Source of the DNA: CAWVWD01 sp965662365
GTDB lineage: Bacteria; Bacteroidota; Bacteroidia; Chitinophagales; Saprospiraceae
DNA length: 13,992 nucleotides
NCBI GenBank assembly: GCA_965662365.1
Contig: CBFIHR010000096.1
Span: 1 to 13,992 of the forward strand
Reading direction: 5' to 3'
The stretch's first letter is position 1, and each line of letters opens with the position of its first letter. Under the pieces are notes generated by a model. That model was not told the origin of the DNA. It worked only from the letters and a program-made list of their open reading frames with translations, and did no database searches. Positions 6,861 to 13,574 of this stretch are shown piece by piece. The position numbers and the translations under genes were made by a program.

Positions 6861-7619
6861 CTTTTTCTTCAACGACTGCATAAATGCCGCCACATATTGT
6901 ACAAAATCTTTATCCTTAAAATCCTCCAAAATCTCTGGCAGCATCTCCTCAACCGTCATATCAACGGCTTCCAGTAATTCCCGACGCAAATAACGTTTAG
7001 TTTTGGCGAACATTGGCAAATAAACTTTCATATATTTTTTTAGTCGCCTTTCGGCTAATGGCAGGACAGCCTCTACGGTTGTCACTTCATCGACCAAACC
7101 AATTTTTTGTGCTTGTTCGGCCGTGAATAATTGAGCATTCATCACCGTTTTCCATGCTAAACGTTCGCCGATAGTGTAAGCATAAATCCGAGACAATAAC
7201 TCCGGAATCGGTAGCGACATTTTAAATTCGTGCATACCGATAACGTGCTTCTCTCCTATTCCCATAATTCGATAATCGGCACAACATGCCAAAATCGTTC
7301 CGCCAGCTGGTGCATAACCAGTAATCGCACATACAAAAGGCTTCGAGAAACGCACCAAAACTTGTAGCATATCCAAATGATGTGTCCAAAATTCAGTTGC
7401 TGTTTTCACGCCTCCAGCCATCGACATCACATCTAAACCAGCACTAAAACCATGCGGACGCCCCGTAAGAATTACCCCTTTTACATCATTATCAGCTTCT
7501 AATGCTCGAAATGTTGCCGCCAGTTCTTTCGAAAGTTTCGTGTCAATTGCATTGACTTTGCCGTTGTCCAGTTGGACAATCGCATAGTTTTCTTTGTATT
7601 CGATTTTTAAGGTTTCCAT
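6858..7619 (-). CDS. Enoyl-CoA hydratase/isomerase family; probable delta3,delta2-enoyl-CoA isomerase
   Basis: A 253-residue crotonase-fold protein. Oxyanion-hole segments are FSAGLDV (58-64) and GYAPAGGTILA (101-111). The block GYAPAGG, then CADYRIM (113-119), then IGMHEFKM (127-134) closely follows mitochondrial dodecenoyl-CoA isomerase (GYAPAGG...CDYRI...IGLNE), and Glu131 aligns with that enzyme's single catalytic Glu. The first hydratase Glu is not evident. This favours shifting cis/trans-3-enoyl-CoA to 2-enoyl-CoA in unsaturated fatty-acid beta-oxidation. The start METLKIEY at 7619 is chosen. An upstream ATG at 7739 would add 40 residues unlike the family. No other beta-oxidation gene is adjacent, though the ACAD-type phosphotransferase lies 3.8 kb away. 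Confidence 0.85.
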   Translation of the reverse strand: METLKIEYKENYAIVQLDNGKVNAIDTKLSKELAATFRALEADNDVKGVILTGRPHGFSAGLDVMSMAGGVKTATEFWTHHLDMLQVLVRFSKPFVCAITGYAPAGGTILACCADYRIMGIGEKHVIGMHEFKMSLPIPELLSRIYAYTIGERLAWKTVMNAQLFTAEQAQKIGLVDEVTTVEAVLPLAERRLKKYMKVYLPMFAKTKRYLRRELLEAVDMTVEEMLPEILEDFKDKDFVQYVAAFMQSLKKK

Positions 7620-7648
7620 ATTTTCTACTTTTAGTTTATCAAAATGTG

Positions 7649-7662
7649 CATTGTTCACAATG
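7649..7662. promoter_or_regulatory. 14-bp palindrome, candidate operator upstream of the isomerase gene
   Basis: CATTGT and ACAATG flank a 2-bp centre (CATTGTTCACAATG), 30 bp before the isomerase ATG. Size and position suit a dimeric repressor such as a TetR- or FadR-type regulator of acyl-CoA genes, but no regulator gene is in view and a chance palindrome is possible. Confidence 0.25.
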
Positions 7663-7797
7663 TAAGAATTATTCAATAGTTTATAAATGAGGAAAACCAT
7701 AAATAAGTGGATAAGCCATCTAAAAGACCGCAATGACAAGTGATTAAGGAATTATAAAACTACTTATCCAACAATCACGAATTTTATTCGTTATTCC

Positions 7798-7805
7798 TAC
7801 ATTTG
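7798..7805 (+). promoter_or_regulatory. -7 element TACATTTG for the exported-protein gene
   Basis: An exact TAnnTTTG lies 26 bp upstream of the ATG at 7832, giving a predicted leader of about 20 nt. No TTTG occurs at the expected -33 position. It probably also serves the serine-hydrolase gene downstream. Confidence 0.45.
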
Positions 7806-7831
7806 GAAAATAATTAATAAAATACCAAACC

Positions 7832-8473
7832 ATGAGAATAATATTTTTATTATCAATGTTTTTGAGTGTCAATTTATTGGCACAAGAAGGAACACCGCCT
7901 GACCGTTTGCAATATCACATCAGCATCGGTCAATATCCGGCAAGTCTTGGCCTACCGAGTTTTTCGGCTTTGCATCCAGGTGTGAATACCGGCGTAACAC
8001 TTCGTTACACCGATCACATCCGTCATCAAGTTAATCAAACTGCCAATATTGGCTATTTCTACCATAAAAATTTGCAGCAAGCAATTCAAGTTTTTACAGA
8101 AGGAAATTACACCATGAAGTTCGGAAATGGCTTAGCCATTACACCTTTTTCGATTGGTGGCGGCTACGTTTTGTCCATTCCAAATATGACGACTTTAGAG
8201 TGGAACACTTCGACGCAACAATACGAAGAAACGACAAAAGTTCGGCACAACTGGTTAATCTCTATCGGTGCGTCCGCCAGTTGGGAAACGAATTTTATCT
8301 TGATTCACAATCGTAAAACCACCTTTTTTGTCGATTATCGTCTGCAAGTTCAAGGTACTTTCGTCCAAGAAACGATACCTGTAATCGCTTATACTCCGAT
8401 TCGTATCGGAATGTCTTTTCCGTTTAAGGAAAATATCCGAGGGTATATGTATAAAAAGAGTTTTTTTGATTAG
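7832..8473 (+). CDS. Exported protein of unknown function, probable small outer-membrane beta-barrel
   Basis: A 213-residue protein that I do not recognise. Residues 1-18 form a Sec signal peptide (MRIIFLLSMFLSVNLLAQ). The mature part has alternating polar/hydrophobic stretches: NTGVTLRY, TANIGYFYH, ITPFSIGGGYVL (about 109-120), WLISIGASASW (about 141-151), KTTFFVDYRLQVQG and PIRIGMSFPF near the end. This is the pattern of 8-10 membrane beta-strands with aromatic girdles, as in outer-membrane barrels of Bacteroidota. No Cys lipobox and no enzyme motif are present. It is followed after 35 bp by the serine-hydrolase lipoprotein on the same strand, suggesting an envelope-protein operon. Confidence 0.65.
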   Translation: MRIIFLLSMFLSVNLLAQEGTPPDRLQYHISIGQYPASLGLPSFSALHPGVNTGVTLRYTDHIRHQVNQTANIGYFYHKNLQQAIQVFTEGNYTMKFGNGLAITPFSIGGGYVLSIPNMTTLEWNTSTQQYEETTKVRHNWLISIGASASWETNFILIHNRKTTFFVDYRLQVQGTFVQETIPVIAYTPIRIGMSFPFKENIRGYMYKKSFFD

Positions 8474-8508
8474 GTAAGAGATTGTTTGATTGTTTTAAAA
8501 TTTAGAAA

Positions 8509-9711
8509 ATGATTTATAAAAAATTGATAAATATAATTTTAGTAATTGTCGTATTAAGCAGCTTCTTTAGCTGCTCAAAAGTTGAGATTCCACCAACGAC
8601 AACTTGTACCGATGACGCATCATTTGTTGTCAACGAAAATCATCCAAAAGCAGCTGCCATTCAGACTTTGATGAATGATTATATTGCTCAAGGTCTGCCC
8701 GGAATGTCTGTTTTGATTAATGATAATGATGGATTTTGGATAGCGTCTGCTGGCTATGCCGACCTTGAAAATCAAGTCGTCATGCAGCCTTGTCACATCA
8801 ATAAATTAGGAAGTGTGACCAAGATGATGATGGGAACATTGGTTTGGCAACTGATTCAAGATGGCTTAATGGAAATCGATGACCCAATTAGTAAATATAT
8901 TCCAGAAGTTGCGGCTAAAATCGAAAATGGTGATGCCATTACATTAGCAATGCTGGTGAATCACTCTTCAGGTATTTATGATGTTGCCGGTAATTTAGGC
9001 TTCAATTTGGCGGTGATTAATGACTTTTCAAAACATTGGACAAGCGAGGATATTATTAAATATTTGGAAGGAAAACCTGCGACTCATTTGCCAGGTGAAG
9101 CGGTTCGATATTCTAATTCTAACACAATGTTGGTCGGTTTGATTATTGATAAAGTCGCTGGTCGTCATCATAGTGCGTTGCTACAAAGTCGGATTTTAAA
9201 TCCTTTAGGAATGGACAATACGGTCTATTACAATTATGAAAACGACTTTCCGCTGCCGAACTTGGCACAAGGTTATTTAGACTTTCATAATGACGGAGGC
9301 GATATTCAGAATATTTCAAACCTCAATCCCGGTAGTGGAAATGGTTACACGGGCGTTTATTCTACCGTAACCGATTTATACAAATATATGAATGCCTTGT
9401 TGCGTGAAAAAACCTTGATTACACCAGAAAATTTAGAGCTAATTTTCAACAGCATGGATTTATATGATAATGATTCTTGGCATTCAAGTATCGGTGCGAT
9501 TCACGATGAATTTCGGACAACCTTACCAGATAGTATTCATGCTTATGGTCATGCTGGTGGCGATATTGGCTATTCTGCCAACTTAAATTACATTCCACAT
9601 AATAATACAATTGTCGCTGTAACTTACAATTATGGTACGAATTTAGGCTCACCTTTAAGAAGTGTGTTGGGCGACTTTCGACGAGAATTATATGAGATTT
9701 GTGTCGAATGA
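8509..9711 (+). CDS. Beta-lactamase-family (class C-like) serine hydrolase, lipoprotein
   Basis: A 400-residue PF00144 protein. The N-terminus has a lipoprotein signal (Lys-Lys, hydrophobic 7-20, FFSC with Cys22), so it sits in the cell envelope. Active-site motifs: SVTK (102-105; Ser102 nucleophile, Lys105), YSNSN (201-205; Tyr201 as general base) and HAGGDIGY (348-355), which replaces the KTG box as in esterases, D-aminopeptidases and FmtA-like proteins. HSSGIYD (152-158) is the usual family core. Such members typically act on D-amino-acid peptides, esters or peptidoglycan-related substrates. Antibiotic resistance should not be assumed. It starts 35 bp after the exported-protein gene with no obvious promoter between. 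Confidence 0.87.
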   Translation: MIYKKLINIILVIVVLSSFFSCSKVEIPPTTTCTDDASFVVNENHPKAAAIQTLMNDYIAQGLPGMSVLINDNDGFWIASAGYADLENQVVMQPCHINKLGSVTKMMMGTLVWQLIQDGLMEIDDPISKYIPEVAAKIENGDAITLAMLVNHSSGIYDVAGNLGFNLAVINDFSKHWTSEDIIKYLEGKPATHLPGEAVRYSNSNTMLVGLIIDKVAGRHHSALLQSRILNPLGMDNTVYYNYENDFPLPNLAQGYLDFHNDGGDIQNISNLNPGSGNGYTGVYSTVTDLYKYMNALLREKTLITPENLELIFNSMDLYDNDSWHSSIGAIHDEFRTTLPDSIHAYGHAGGDIGYSANLNYIPHNNTIVAVTYNYGTNLGSPLRSVLGDFRRELYEICVE

Positions 9712-9730
9712 TTATCCGAATGATTATCCG
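9705..9730. repeat. 12-bp tandem duplication across a stop codon
   Basis: CGAATGATTATC occurs twice head to tail (9705-9716 and 9717-9728), followed by a further CG. The TGA stop of the serine-hydrolase gene lies in the first copy. The duplication is downstream of the reading frame and does not change the protein. Confidence 0.8.
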
Positions 9731-9909
9731 TAGATTTATTCCGCTAATATTGAGCAGACAGTCCAGAAGTAGATTCTGAAAATTGAATAAAATTAATATT
9801 TGATTAAAAGAAAATAATAAATGAGTAAAATAAATTATTACAATAAGTGTATTAAAAATCTATAGTCACCTCTAAAAGGTAGATAAATTATCAAATACGT
9901 TGTAAAATC
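9731..9909. other. AT-rich intergenic stretch without a recognised feature
   Basis: I see no gene, RNA or convincing terminator here. The only open frame (ATG at 9821) is 14 codons. A weak ACCT/AGGT hairpin sits near 9868-9881. Low GC and absence of coding signal suggest spacer DNA between the serine-hydrolase gene and the small-protein unit. Confidence 0.5.
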
Positions 9910-9940
9910 TTTGCTGTTTACAGTTTTGTATGTAATTTTG
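9910..9940 (+). promoter_or_regulatory. Consensus Bacteroidota promoter for the 42-residue membrane protein
   Basis: TTTG (9910-9913), 19 bp, then TAATTTTG (9933-9940): an exact -33/-7 pair with ideal spacing, the best plus-strand promoter in the window. The predicted transcription start near 9947 gives a leader of about 45 nt to the small gene at 9992. Confidence 0.7.
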
Positions 9941-9991
9941 TGAACATTGCAGATTTGACAACAAATTTTTTGATTATAAAATATTGATATT

Positions 9992-10120
9992 ATGAAATCT
10001 ATCGAACCAAGACGCACAAAAGGGTCAGAAACATTTTTTATCTATACCGTTTTGACCATTCTTTTTGTCCTTTCAGTTTGGGCTTATGTCTATAAATACA
10101 ACTTTACATTAGAATTTTAA
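9992..10120 (+). CDS. 42-residue single-pass membrane protein, unknown function
   Basis: ATG at 9992 to TAA at 10118-10120. The N-terminus is basic (MKSIEPRRTKGSE), residues 14-34 form one hydrophobic aromatic-rich helix (TFFIYTVLTILFVLSVWAYVY) broken only by small polar residues, and the tail KYNFTLEF is short. The positive-inside rule predicts the N-terminus in the cytoplasm. I recognise no family. Support for a real gene is contextual: an exact -33/-7 promoter 52 bp upstream and a strong intrinsic terminator 18 bp downstream frame this frame alone. Size and topology resemble small subunits or modulators of larger membrane complexes, but no partner gene is adjacent. Confidence 0.65.
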   Translation: MKSIEPRRTKGSETFFIYTVLTILFVLSVWAYVYKYNFTLEF

Positions 10121-10138
10121 TACGTTTGTTGTAAAGTA

Positions 10139-10175
10139 AAATCCCTATTTGAACGAATTCAAATAGGGATTTTTT
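10139..10175 (+). terminator. Strong intrinsic terminator after the small membrane-protein gene
   Basis: A perfect 15-bp stem (10139-10153 with 10158-10172) with a CGAA tetraloop and a GGGA/TCCC core, running into TTTTTT (10170-10175). A matching A-run on the other side could also give weak reverse activity. Confidence 0.85.
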
Positions 10176-10310
10176 AGTTTTAGAAATTCGCTCCCCTCCT
10201 ATTTTTATTTCGCCCGAGAACGAACGCTGTCGAGCTCTCCAAAATTTAACGAAAAACCGTAAAAGATTTAAAACCTTACGTCAAATTAATCATTGCCATT
10301 CAAGTTTTCA

Positions 10311-10318
10311 TAAATTTG
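10311..10318 (+). promoter_or_regulatory. -7 element TAAATTTG for the HAD-IIA gene
   Basis: An exact TAnnTTTG lies 25 bp upstream of the ATG at 10343. A TTG at 10293-10295 is only 15 bp away, shorter than usual, so the -33 contact is doubtful. It overlaps the in-frame TTG 10316, arguing against that codon as a start. Confidence 0.45.
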
Positions 10319-10342
10319 CAATTCATCAAAATACTCCAACCG

Positions 10343-11182
10343 ATGCAAAATTTTCTATCAATCACAGAAAAATACAAGGTCATTTTTTTTGATTCGTATG
10401 GTGTTCTAAAAAATCATAATGGTTTGATTCCTAATGTGCAACTTGTCATCAACGAATTGCGAAAGCAAGGCAAGTTTATTCGAGTCTTAACCAATGATGC
10501 CTCTCGAAGTCCCGAGCAACAAGCCGAACGATTCGCTCAAACTGGCTTGACGGGTTTGCGACCTTCTGAGATTATTACCTCCAGCATGATGGCCAGTTTA
10601 TTCCTTAAAAATAAAGTCAAAACTGGTAAAGTTGCTTATCTGGGTACGGTCAATTCTGCACAATGCATCACCTCCGTAGGGTTAGAAGCAGTGCCTGTCA
10701 GTGCGGTTGATTTTAATAATTTAGAGGCGTTTTCAGCAATGGCTTTTTTAGACGACGAAGGTTTTGATTGGAATACGGACATGAATAAAACAATAAATTT
10801 ACTTCGCAAAAGAAAGCTACAAGTCATCATTGCTAACACGGACAAAATTTATCCTACAGCTAAAAATAACGTCAATATTGCCACTGGCGGCATCGCTAAA
10901 TTATTTGAATCCATCTTAAACCGTAAATTTTTACACTTCGGTAAGCCCGATACGCAAATGTTTAATCACGCCTTTGAAGATATCAATCAATTCGGTGATT
11001 TCGAAAAAAGTGATATTCTAATGGTCGGTGATACGCTAAAAACGGATATTTTGGGTGGCAATAAATTTGGAATCTCGACAATGCTGGTTTTATCAGGCAA
11101 TACAGGTCATCGCAGCTATGAAAATAAGATTCGTTCATCGGGTATTATTCCAGATTATATTTGTAAATCTATTGTCGATTAA
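10343..11182 (+). CDS. HAD-superfamily class IIA hydrolase (NagD-like), with DxY instead of DxD
   Basis: A 279-residue cytoplasmic protein. Motif I is FFDSYGVL (15-22): nucleophile Asp17 is present, but the position of the second Asp is Tyr19. Motif II is LTNDASRSP (49-57), the large C2 cap follows, then Lys201 (HFGKPD) and motif IV VGDTLKTDILGG (228-239; Asp230, Asp235). Length and order fit the HAD-IIA family, which includes nucleotide and sugar phosphatases such as NagD. A non-acidic residue at the second position is seen in some IIA subfamilies and in haloacid dehalogenases, so catalysis may differ from a standard phosphatase. The start at 10343 is chosen because an in-frame TTG at 10316 lies in the -7 element. 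The stop codon is inside a hairpin. Confidence 0.82.
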   Translation: MQNFLSITEKYKVIFFDSYGVLKNHNGLIPNVQLVINELRKQGKFIRVLTNDASRSPEQQAERFAQTGLTGLRPSEIITSSMMASLFLKNKVKTGKVAYLGTVNSAQCITSVGLEAVPVSAVDFNNLEAFSAMAFLDDEGFDWNTDMNKTINLLRKRKLQVIIANTDKIYPTAKNNVNIATGGIAKLFESILNRKFLHFGKPDTQMFNHAFEDINQFGDFEKSDILMVGDTLKTDILGGNKFGISTMLVLSGNTGHRSYENKIRSSGIIPDYICKSIVD

Positions 11183-11220
11183 CAGATTCCAAAGCAGGAG
11201 CTTCGGAATCTGTTAATCGA
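11175..11220 (+). terminator. First of two tandem hairpins after the HAD-IIA gene, containing its stop codon
   Basis: A perfect 16-bp stem (11175-11190 with 11205-11220) is continued after one mismatch by AAGC/GCTT around an AGGA loop. The TAA 11180-11182 is in the left arm. No U tract follows directly, so it may protect the 3' end or assist the next hairpin rather than terminate alone. Confidence 0.65.
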
Positions 11221-11257
11221 AAAGGACAAGCTGATTTTTATATCAACTTGTCCTTTT
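11220..11257. terminator. Second hairpin, canonical bidirectional terminator
   Basis: AAAAGGACAAG (11220-11230) pairs with CTTGTCCTTTT (11247-11257), with an inner TGAT/ATCA pairing. It ends in TTTTT (11253-11257) on the plus strand and in an A-run that gives U's on the minus strand. It separates the HAD-IIA gene from the convergent rep gene. Confidence 0.8.
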
Positions 11258-11350
11258 TGCTATTTTATTTGAGGGTTTGTATCGCCCAAACACCCTACGA
11301 AACGTCGAACGTTTGATCGTTTTTGGTGTGGTCACTTCAATATCATTTAA
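11258..11350. other. Intergenic stretch with a weak compound hairpin between terminator and rep side
   Basis: AAACGT (11300-11305) pairs with ACGTTT (11309-11314) over CGA, enclosed by ACACC (11290-11294) and GGTGT (11325-11329). It could be a 3' structure for transcripts from the rep side, but there is no U tract. I see nothing else here. Confidence 0.3.
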
Positions 11351-11440
11351 CTAAACTTTTAGATTAAGTCTATCTATACGTTTTGCTTCCGCAAAATTAG
11401 TAGCTAAGATATTTTCATCTTCCTCTCGAAGTGTATTCAT
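11351..11440 (-). CDS. Possible 29-residue small protein downstream of rep
   Basis: ATG at 11440 to TAG at 11351-11353, preceded by the A-rich AAAAAAGAA typical of ribosome sites here. The product is highly charged and looks helical (MNTLREEDENILATNFAEAK, then RIDRLNLKV). It lies 84 bp after the rep stop on the same strand and could be read through from it. It could also be a remnant of a longer gene or chance. I recognise no family. Confidence 0.25.
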   Translation of the reverse strand: MNTLREEDENILATNFAEAKRIDRLNLKV

Positions 11441-11524
11441 TTCTTTTTTAATATTAAAATTTTAAATATGTGTAAAATTTCAAGAGTTGAACAATAATTT
11501 GAAATTCAATATTCGACCGACGAA

Positions 11525-13054
11525 TTACTGTTGCTGATTATACCAATGTTCGCATCGAGTTCTAATCGCATTCGCTACAATATCTTTATAATTAATCGGT
11601 CGGTCTATATTCGTAAAAAAGTCGTCAATTTCTTGTTCAACAGCAGTTTTTATCGCTTCATAATCACTTTCAAATTCTTTTTGAAATGTTTTAAAATCAA
11701 ATGCTTTTGACCATTTTCCCTCTGTCGAAGATATATCAATAATATCCAATAAAGTTTTCTTTGCCAATGACCTCACAGGCGGCTTTGTTGATTCCGTTGT
11801 TGTCTTGTTCGATACTTTTCTAATGATTTTTTTAGTCTTTAAGGTGGCTTTATTTTTGCTGTAAAAAGCGTTAAATGCTTCAGCACTCATTTTCATAGCT
11901 ATTTTACGATTTTGCCATTGTTCAGCCGACAACCGCTTTTTTCGCCTCGACATCCGTTCCATAATTTGACCAAAATAACTCCCCGACTCGAATGCCTTAC
12001 CCTCTAAGTACCATCTTACGAACGCACCTGCTTGTGCTTTTTTGCTTTTAAGCGTCGTTTTAGTTTTAAATATTTTAATTGCTTCTTGAGCAAACCAGTC
12101 TTCGAACCCCTCTGCTTCACTACCTTTTATTTTCATCACCATTTGCCGAAAAGCAATTCCTTCTTTCACACCAAAATCTACTAAATGATTATAAGCATCT
12201 AACTGTGCCTTGGATAAAGAGCCGACCTCTTCGGCCGAAGGCAAGTAATCGCCATACGTTTTCTTGACCGAACTTTCCGTTTTAGGTGGTAATACTGAAG
12301 TTTGCGAATGTTCTGTTTCCTGATCTCTAAACACAAAAGTAACGTGTGTAATTCGGCGTTTGCTATTTCGTTGTTTTTCGATATCGATAATAAAAACACT
12401 GGAATTATCATTCACTTCTCTTTTAACCGTATTCAAGACTCTTTTATTAAAATCTCGAAACTGAGCATAACTCCCCGAAATGCCTAATAAACTTTTTAGA
12501 CCTTCCACTTCATACTTCAATCGACTAATATTTTCATGTTGTGCCATTCTATCTCGATGCGCTCGAAATATCTGAAACATCCGAATCGAGAAACCAGATT
12601 TCATCGGTGCAATTTCTAAACGATTGATTTTCGCATATTGATTCAATGATAATAAAAATGGTTCTAAATCCTGTGAGAACAAAAATCGAATACAAATCTC
12701 TCCATCTTCTCGCTGCACCGGCACAACCGACTGAAACCAGTTAATATAAGCTGGAAAACGTTTCCCATCTATTAGTATATTGGTATCAAACTCGATGCCT
12801 TTCGTCCGAATCCGTTTAGCAAATTTTCGCATTTCTTCATATAATCCACCCCATTTTTTTCCATCAGATTTAAGCACTTGCTCCAGCTCTCGCACTGGAA
12901 TTATCTGTTCAATAAAACGTTCTTGCTTCGGATTGATATTCGCAATGAGATATAAAATCACTTTTTGTTCCCTTGATGTAAACTTATACTGAGCATGAAA
13001 GATGAACTTATTCTCTATTCTTGCTATCTTATTAGATACATTTTCTGGTTTCAT
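11525..13054 (-). CDS. Plasmid replication initiator, Rep_3 / RepB family, with long C-terminal extension
   Basis: A 509-residue protein. Residues 7-245 fit the Rep_3 initiator (PF01051): an N-terminal winged helix beginning NKIARIENKFIFHAQYKFT, with the typical T-S-R-E-Q-K-V-I-L-Y-L helix, and a second winged helix around 128-240 with SFSIRMFQIF-like pattern (SGFSIRMFQIFRAH, 153-166), Y-x-V-E-G-L-K-x-L-L-G (181-191) and RVLNTVKREVN. These domains bind iterons and open the origin. Residues 246-509 are an extension: a helical block (281-350, AYNHLVDFGVKEG...FVRWYLEGKAFE) also found in Bacteroidota Rep proteins, then a basic stretch (365-415) and an acidic helical tail. The family is usually near 250-400 residues. 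ATG 13054 is the clear start. Iterons lie immediately upstream, one within the leader, implying autoregulation. Confidence 0.9.
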   Translation of the reverse strand: MKPENVSNKIARIENKFIFHAQYKFTSREQKVILYLIANINPKQERFIEQIIPVRELEQVLKSDGKKWGGLYEEMRKFAKRIRTKGIEFDTNILIDGKRFPAYINWFQSVVPVQREDGEICIRFLFSQDLEPFLLSLNQYAKINRLEIAPMKSGFSIRMFQIFRAHRDRMAQHENISRLKYEVEGLKSLLGISGSYAQFRDFNKRVLNTVKREVNDNSSVFIIDIEKQRNSKRRITHVTFVFRDQETEHSQTSVLPPKTESSVKKTYGDYLPSAEEVGSLSKAQLDAYNHLVDFGVKEGIAFRQMVMKIKGSEAEGFEDWFAQEAIKIFKTKTTLKSKKAQAGAFVRWYLEGKAFESGSYFGQIMERMSRRKKRLSAEQWQNRKIAMKMSAEAFNAFYSKNKATLKTKKIIRKVSNKTTTESTKPPVRSLAKKTLLDIIDISSTEGKWSKAFDFKTFQKEFESDYEAIKTAVEQEIDDFFTNIDRPINYKDIVANAIRTRCEHWYNQQQ

Positions 13055-13110
13055 AAGTATCTGATTATTAATATAAAATATATATTTATTGAAACTTTTA
13101 CTTTAAGCTA

Positions 13111-13574
13111 CCCTATTCTTGTCCACCTTTAAATTTCAAAAATACGTTATTTGGCAGTATTGCAGGTATTACACCCTTTTTATGTCCACATTAAACCTTT
13201 GTAATCTACTGAAAATCAACAGTTTAAAAAGGGAAGTTTTTTATGTCCACTTAAAGGTTTTATGTATTAACAGATCCCTGTTTTTGTCCACATATCAATA
13301 AATACACTTTACCTTTCCCTGTTTCTGTCCACTTTATAAGAATTTAAAGTTATTTTTCACGATCTTAGGCTTAAAATACATCGACAGTAAGCCTTTTTTA
13401 CTCAACATCGACCTGTTCATGTCCACTTTTACCAGAAAAACAGGTAAGACTTCAAAAACGAGCCTCCATTCCCTGTTTGTGTCCACTTTATTCCCTATTT
13501 GTGTCCACTATCTTCCCTGTTTATGTCTCGGATTTCCCCTGTTTCCGTCCACTTCATTCCCTATTTGTGTCCAC
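13111..13574 (+). repeat. Iteron array, 11 copies of CCCTGTTTNTGTCCAC (replication origin)
   Basis: 16-bp copies start at 13111, 13174, 13235 (left half degenerate), 13276, 13317, 13411, 13471, 13493, 13515 (right end CTCG), 13537 and 13559. All are in the same orientation. The last five repeat at exactly 22 bp; earlier intervals are 63, 61, 41, 41, 94 and 60 bp, near multiples of 10.5 bp, placing sites on about the same helix face. Copies are often followed by TTTA. The core TGTCCAC is the most conserved part. Position directly upstream of a Rep_3 gene makes these the initiator binding sites. The copy at 13111-13126 lies in the rep leader and that at 13174 lies upstream of the rep -7 element. 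Confidence 0.93.
13137..13144 (-). promoter_or_regulatory. -7 element TATTTTTG of the rep gene
   Basis: CAAAAATA on the plus strand reads TATTTTTG on the minus strand, 82 bp before the rep ATG. It sits between the iterons at 13111 and 13174, so Rep bound to iterons would cover or flank the promoter, the classic arrangement for autorepression. No clear -33 TTTG is present. Confidence 0.5.

Noticed and set aside
8509..9711. AmpC-type beta-lactamase
   Set aside because: The third motif is HAGG rather than KTG and the lipoprotein architecture fits serine esterases/peptidases of the same fold.
13111..13574. CRISPR array
   Set aside because: Repeats are 16 bp at 22-bp or irregular spacing with no 25-40 bp unique spacers, and they sit upstream of a Rep_3 gene; iterons explain them.
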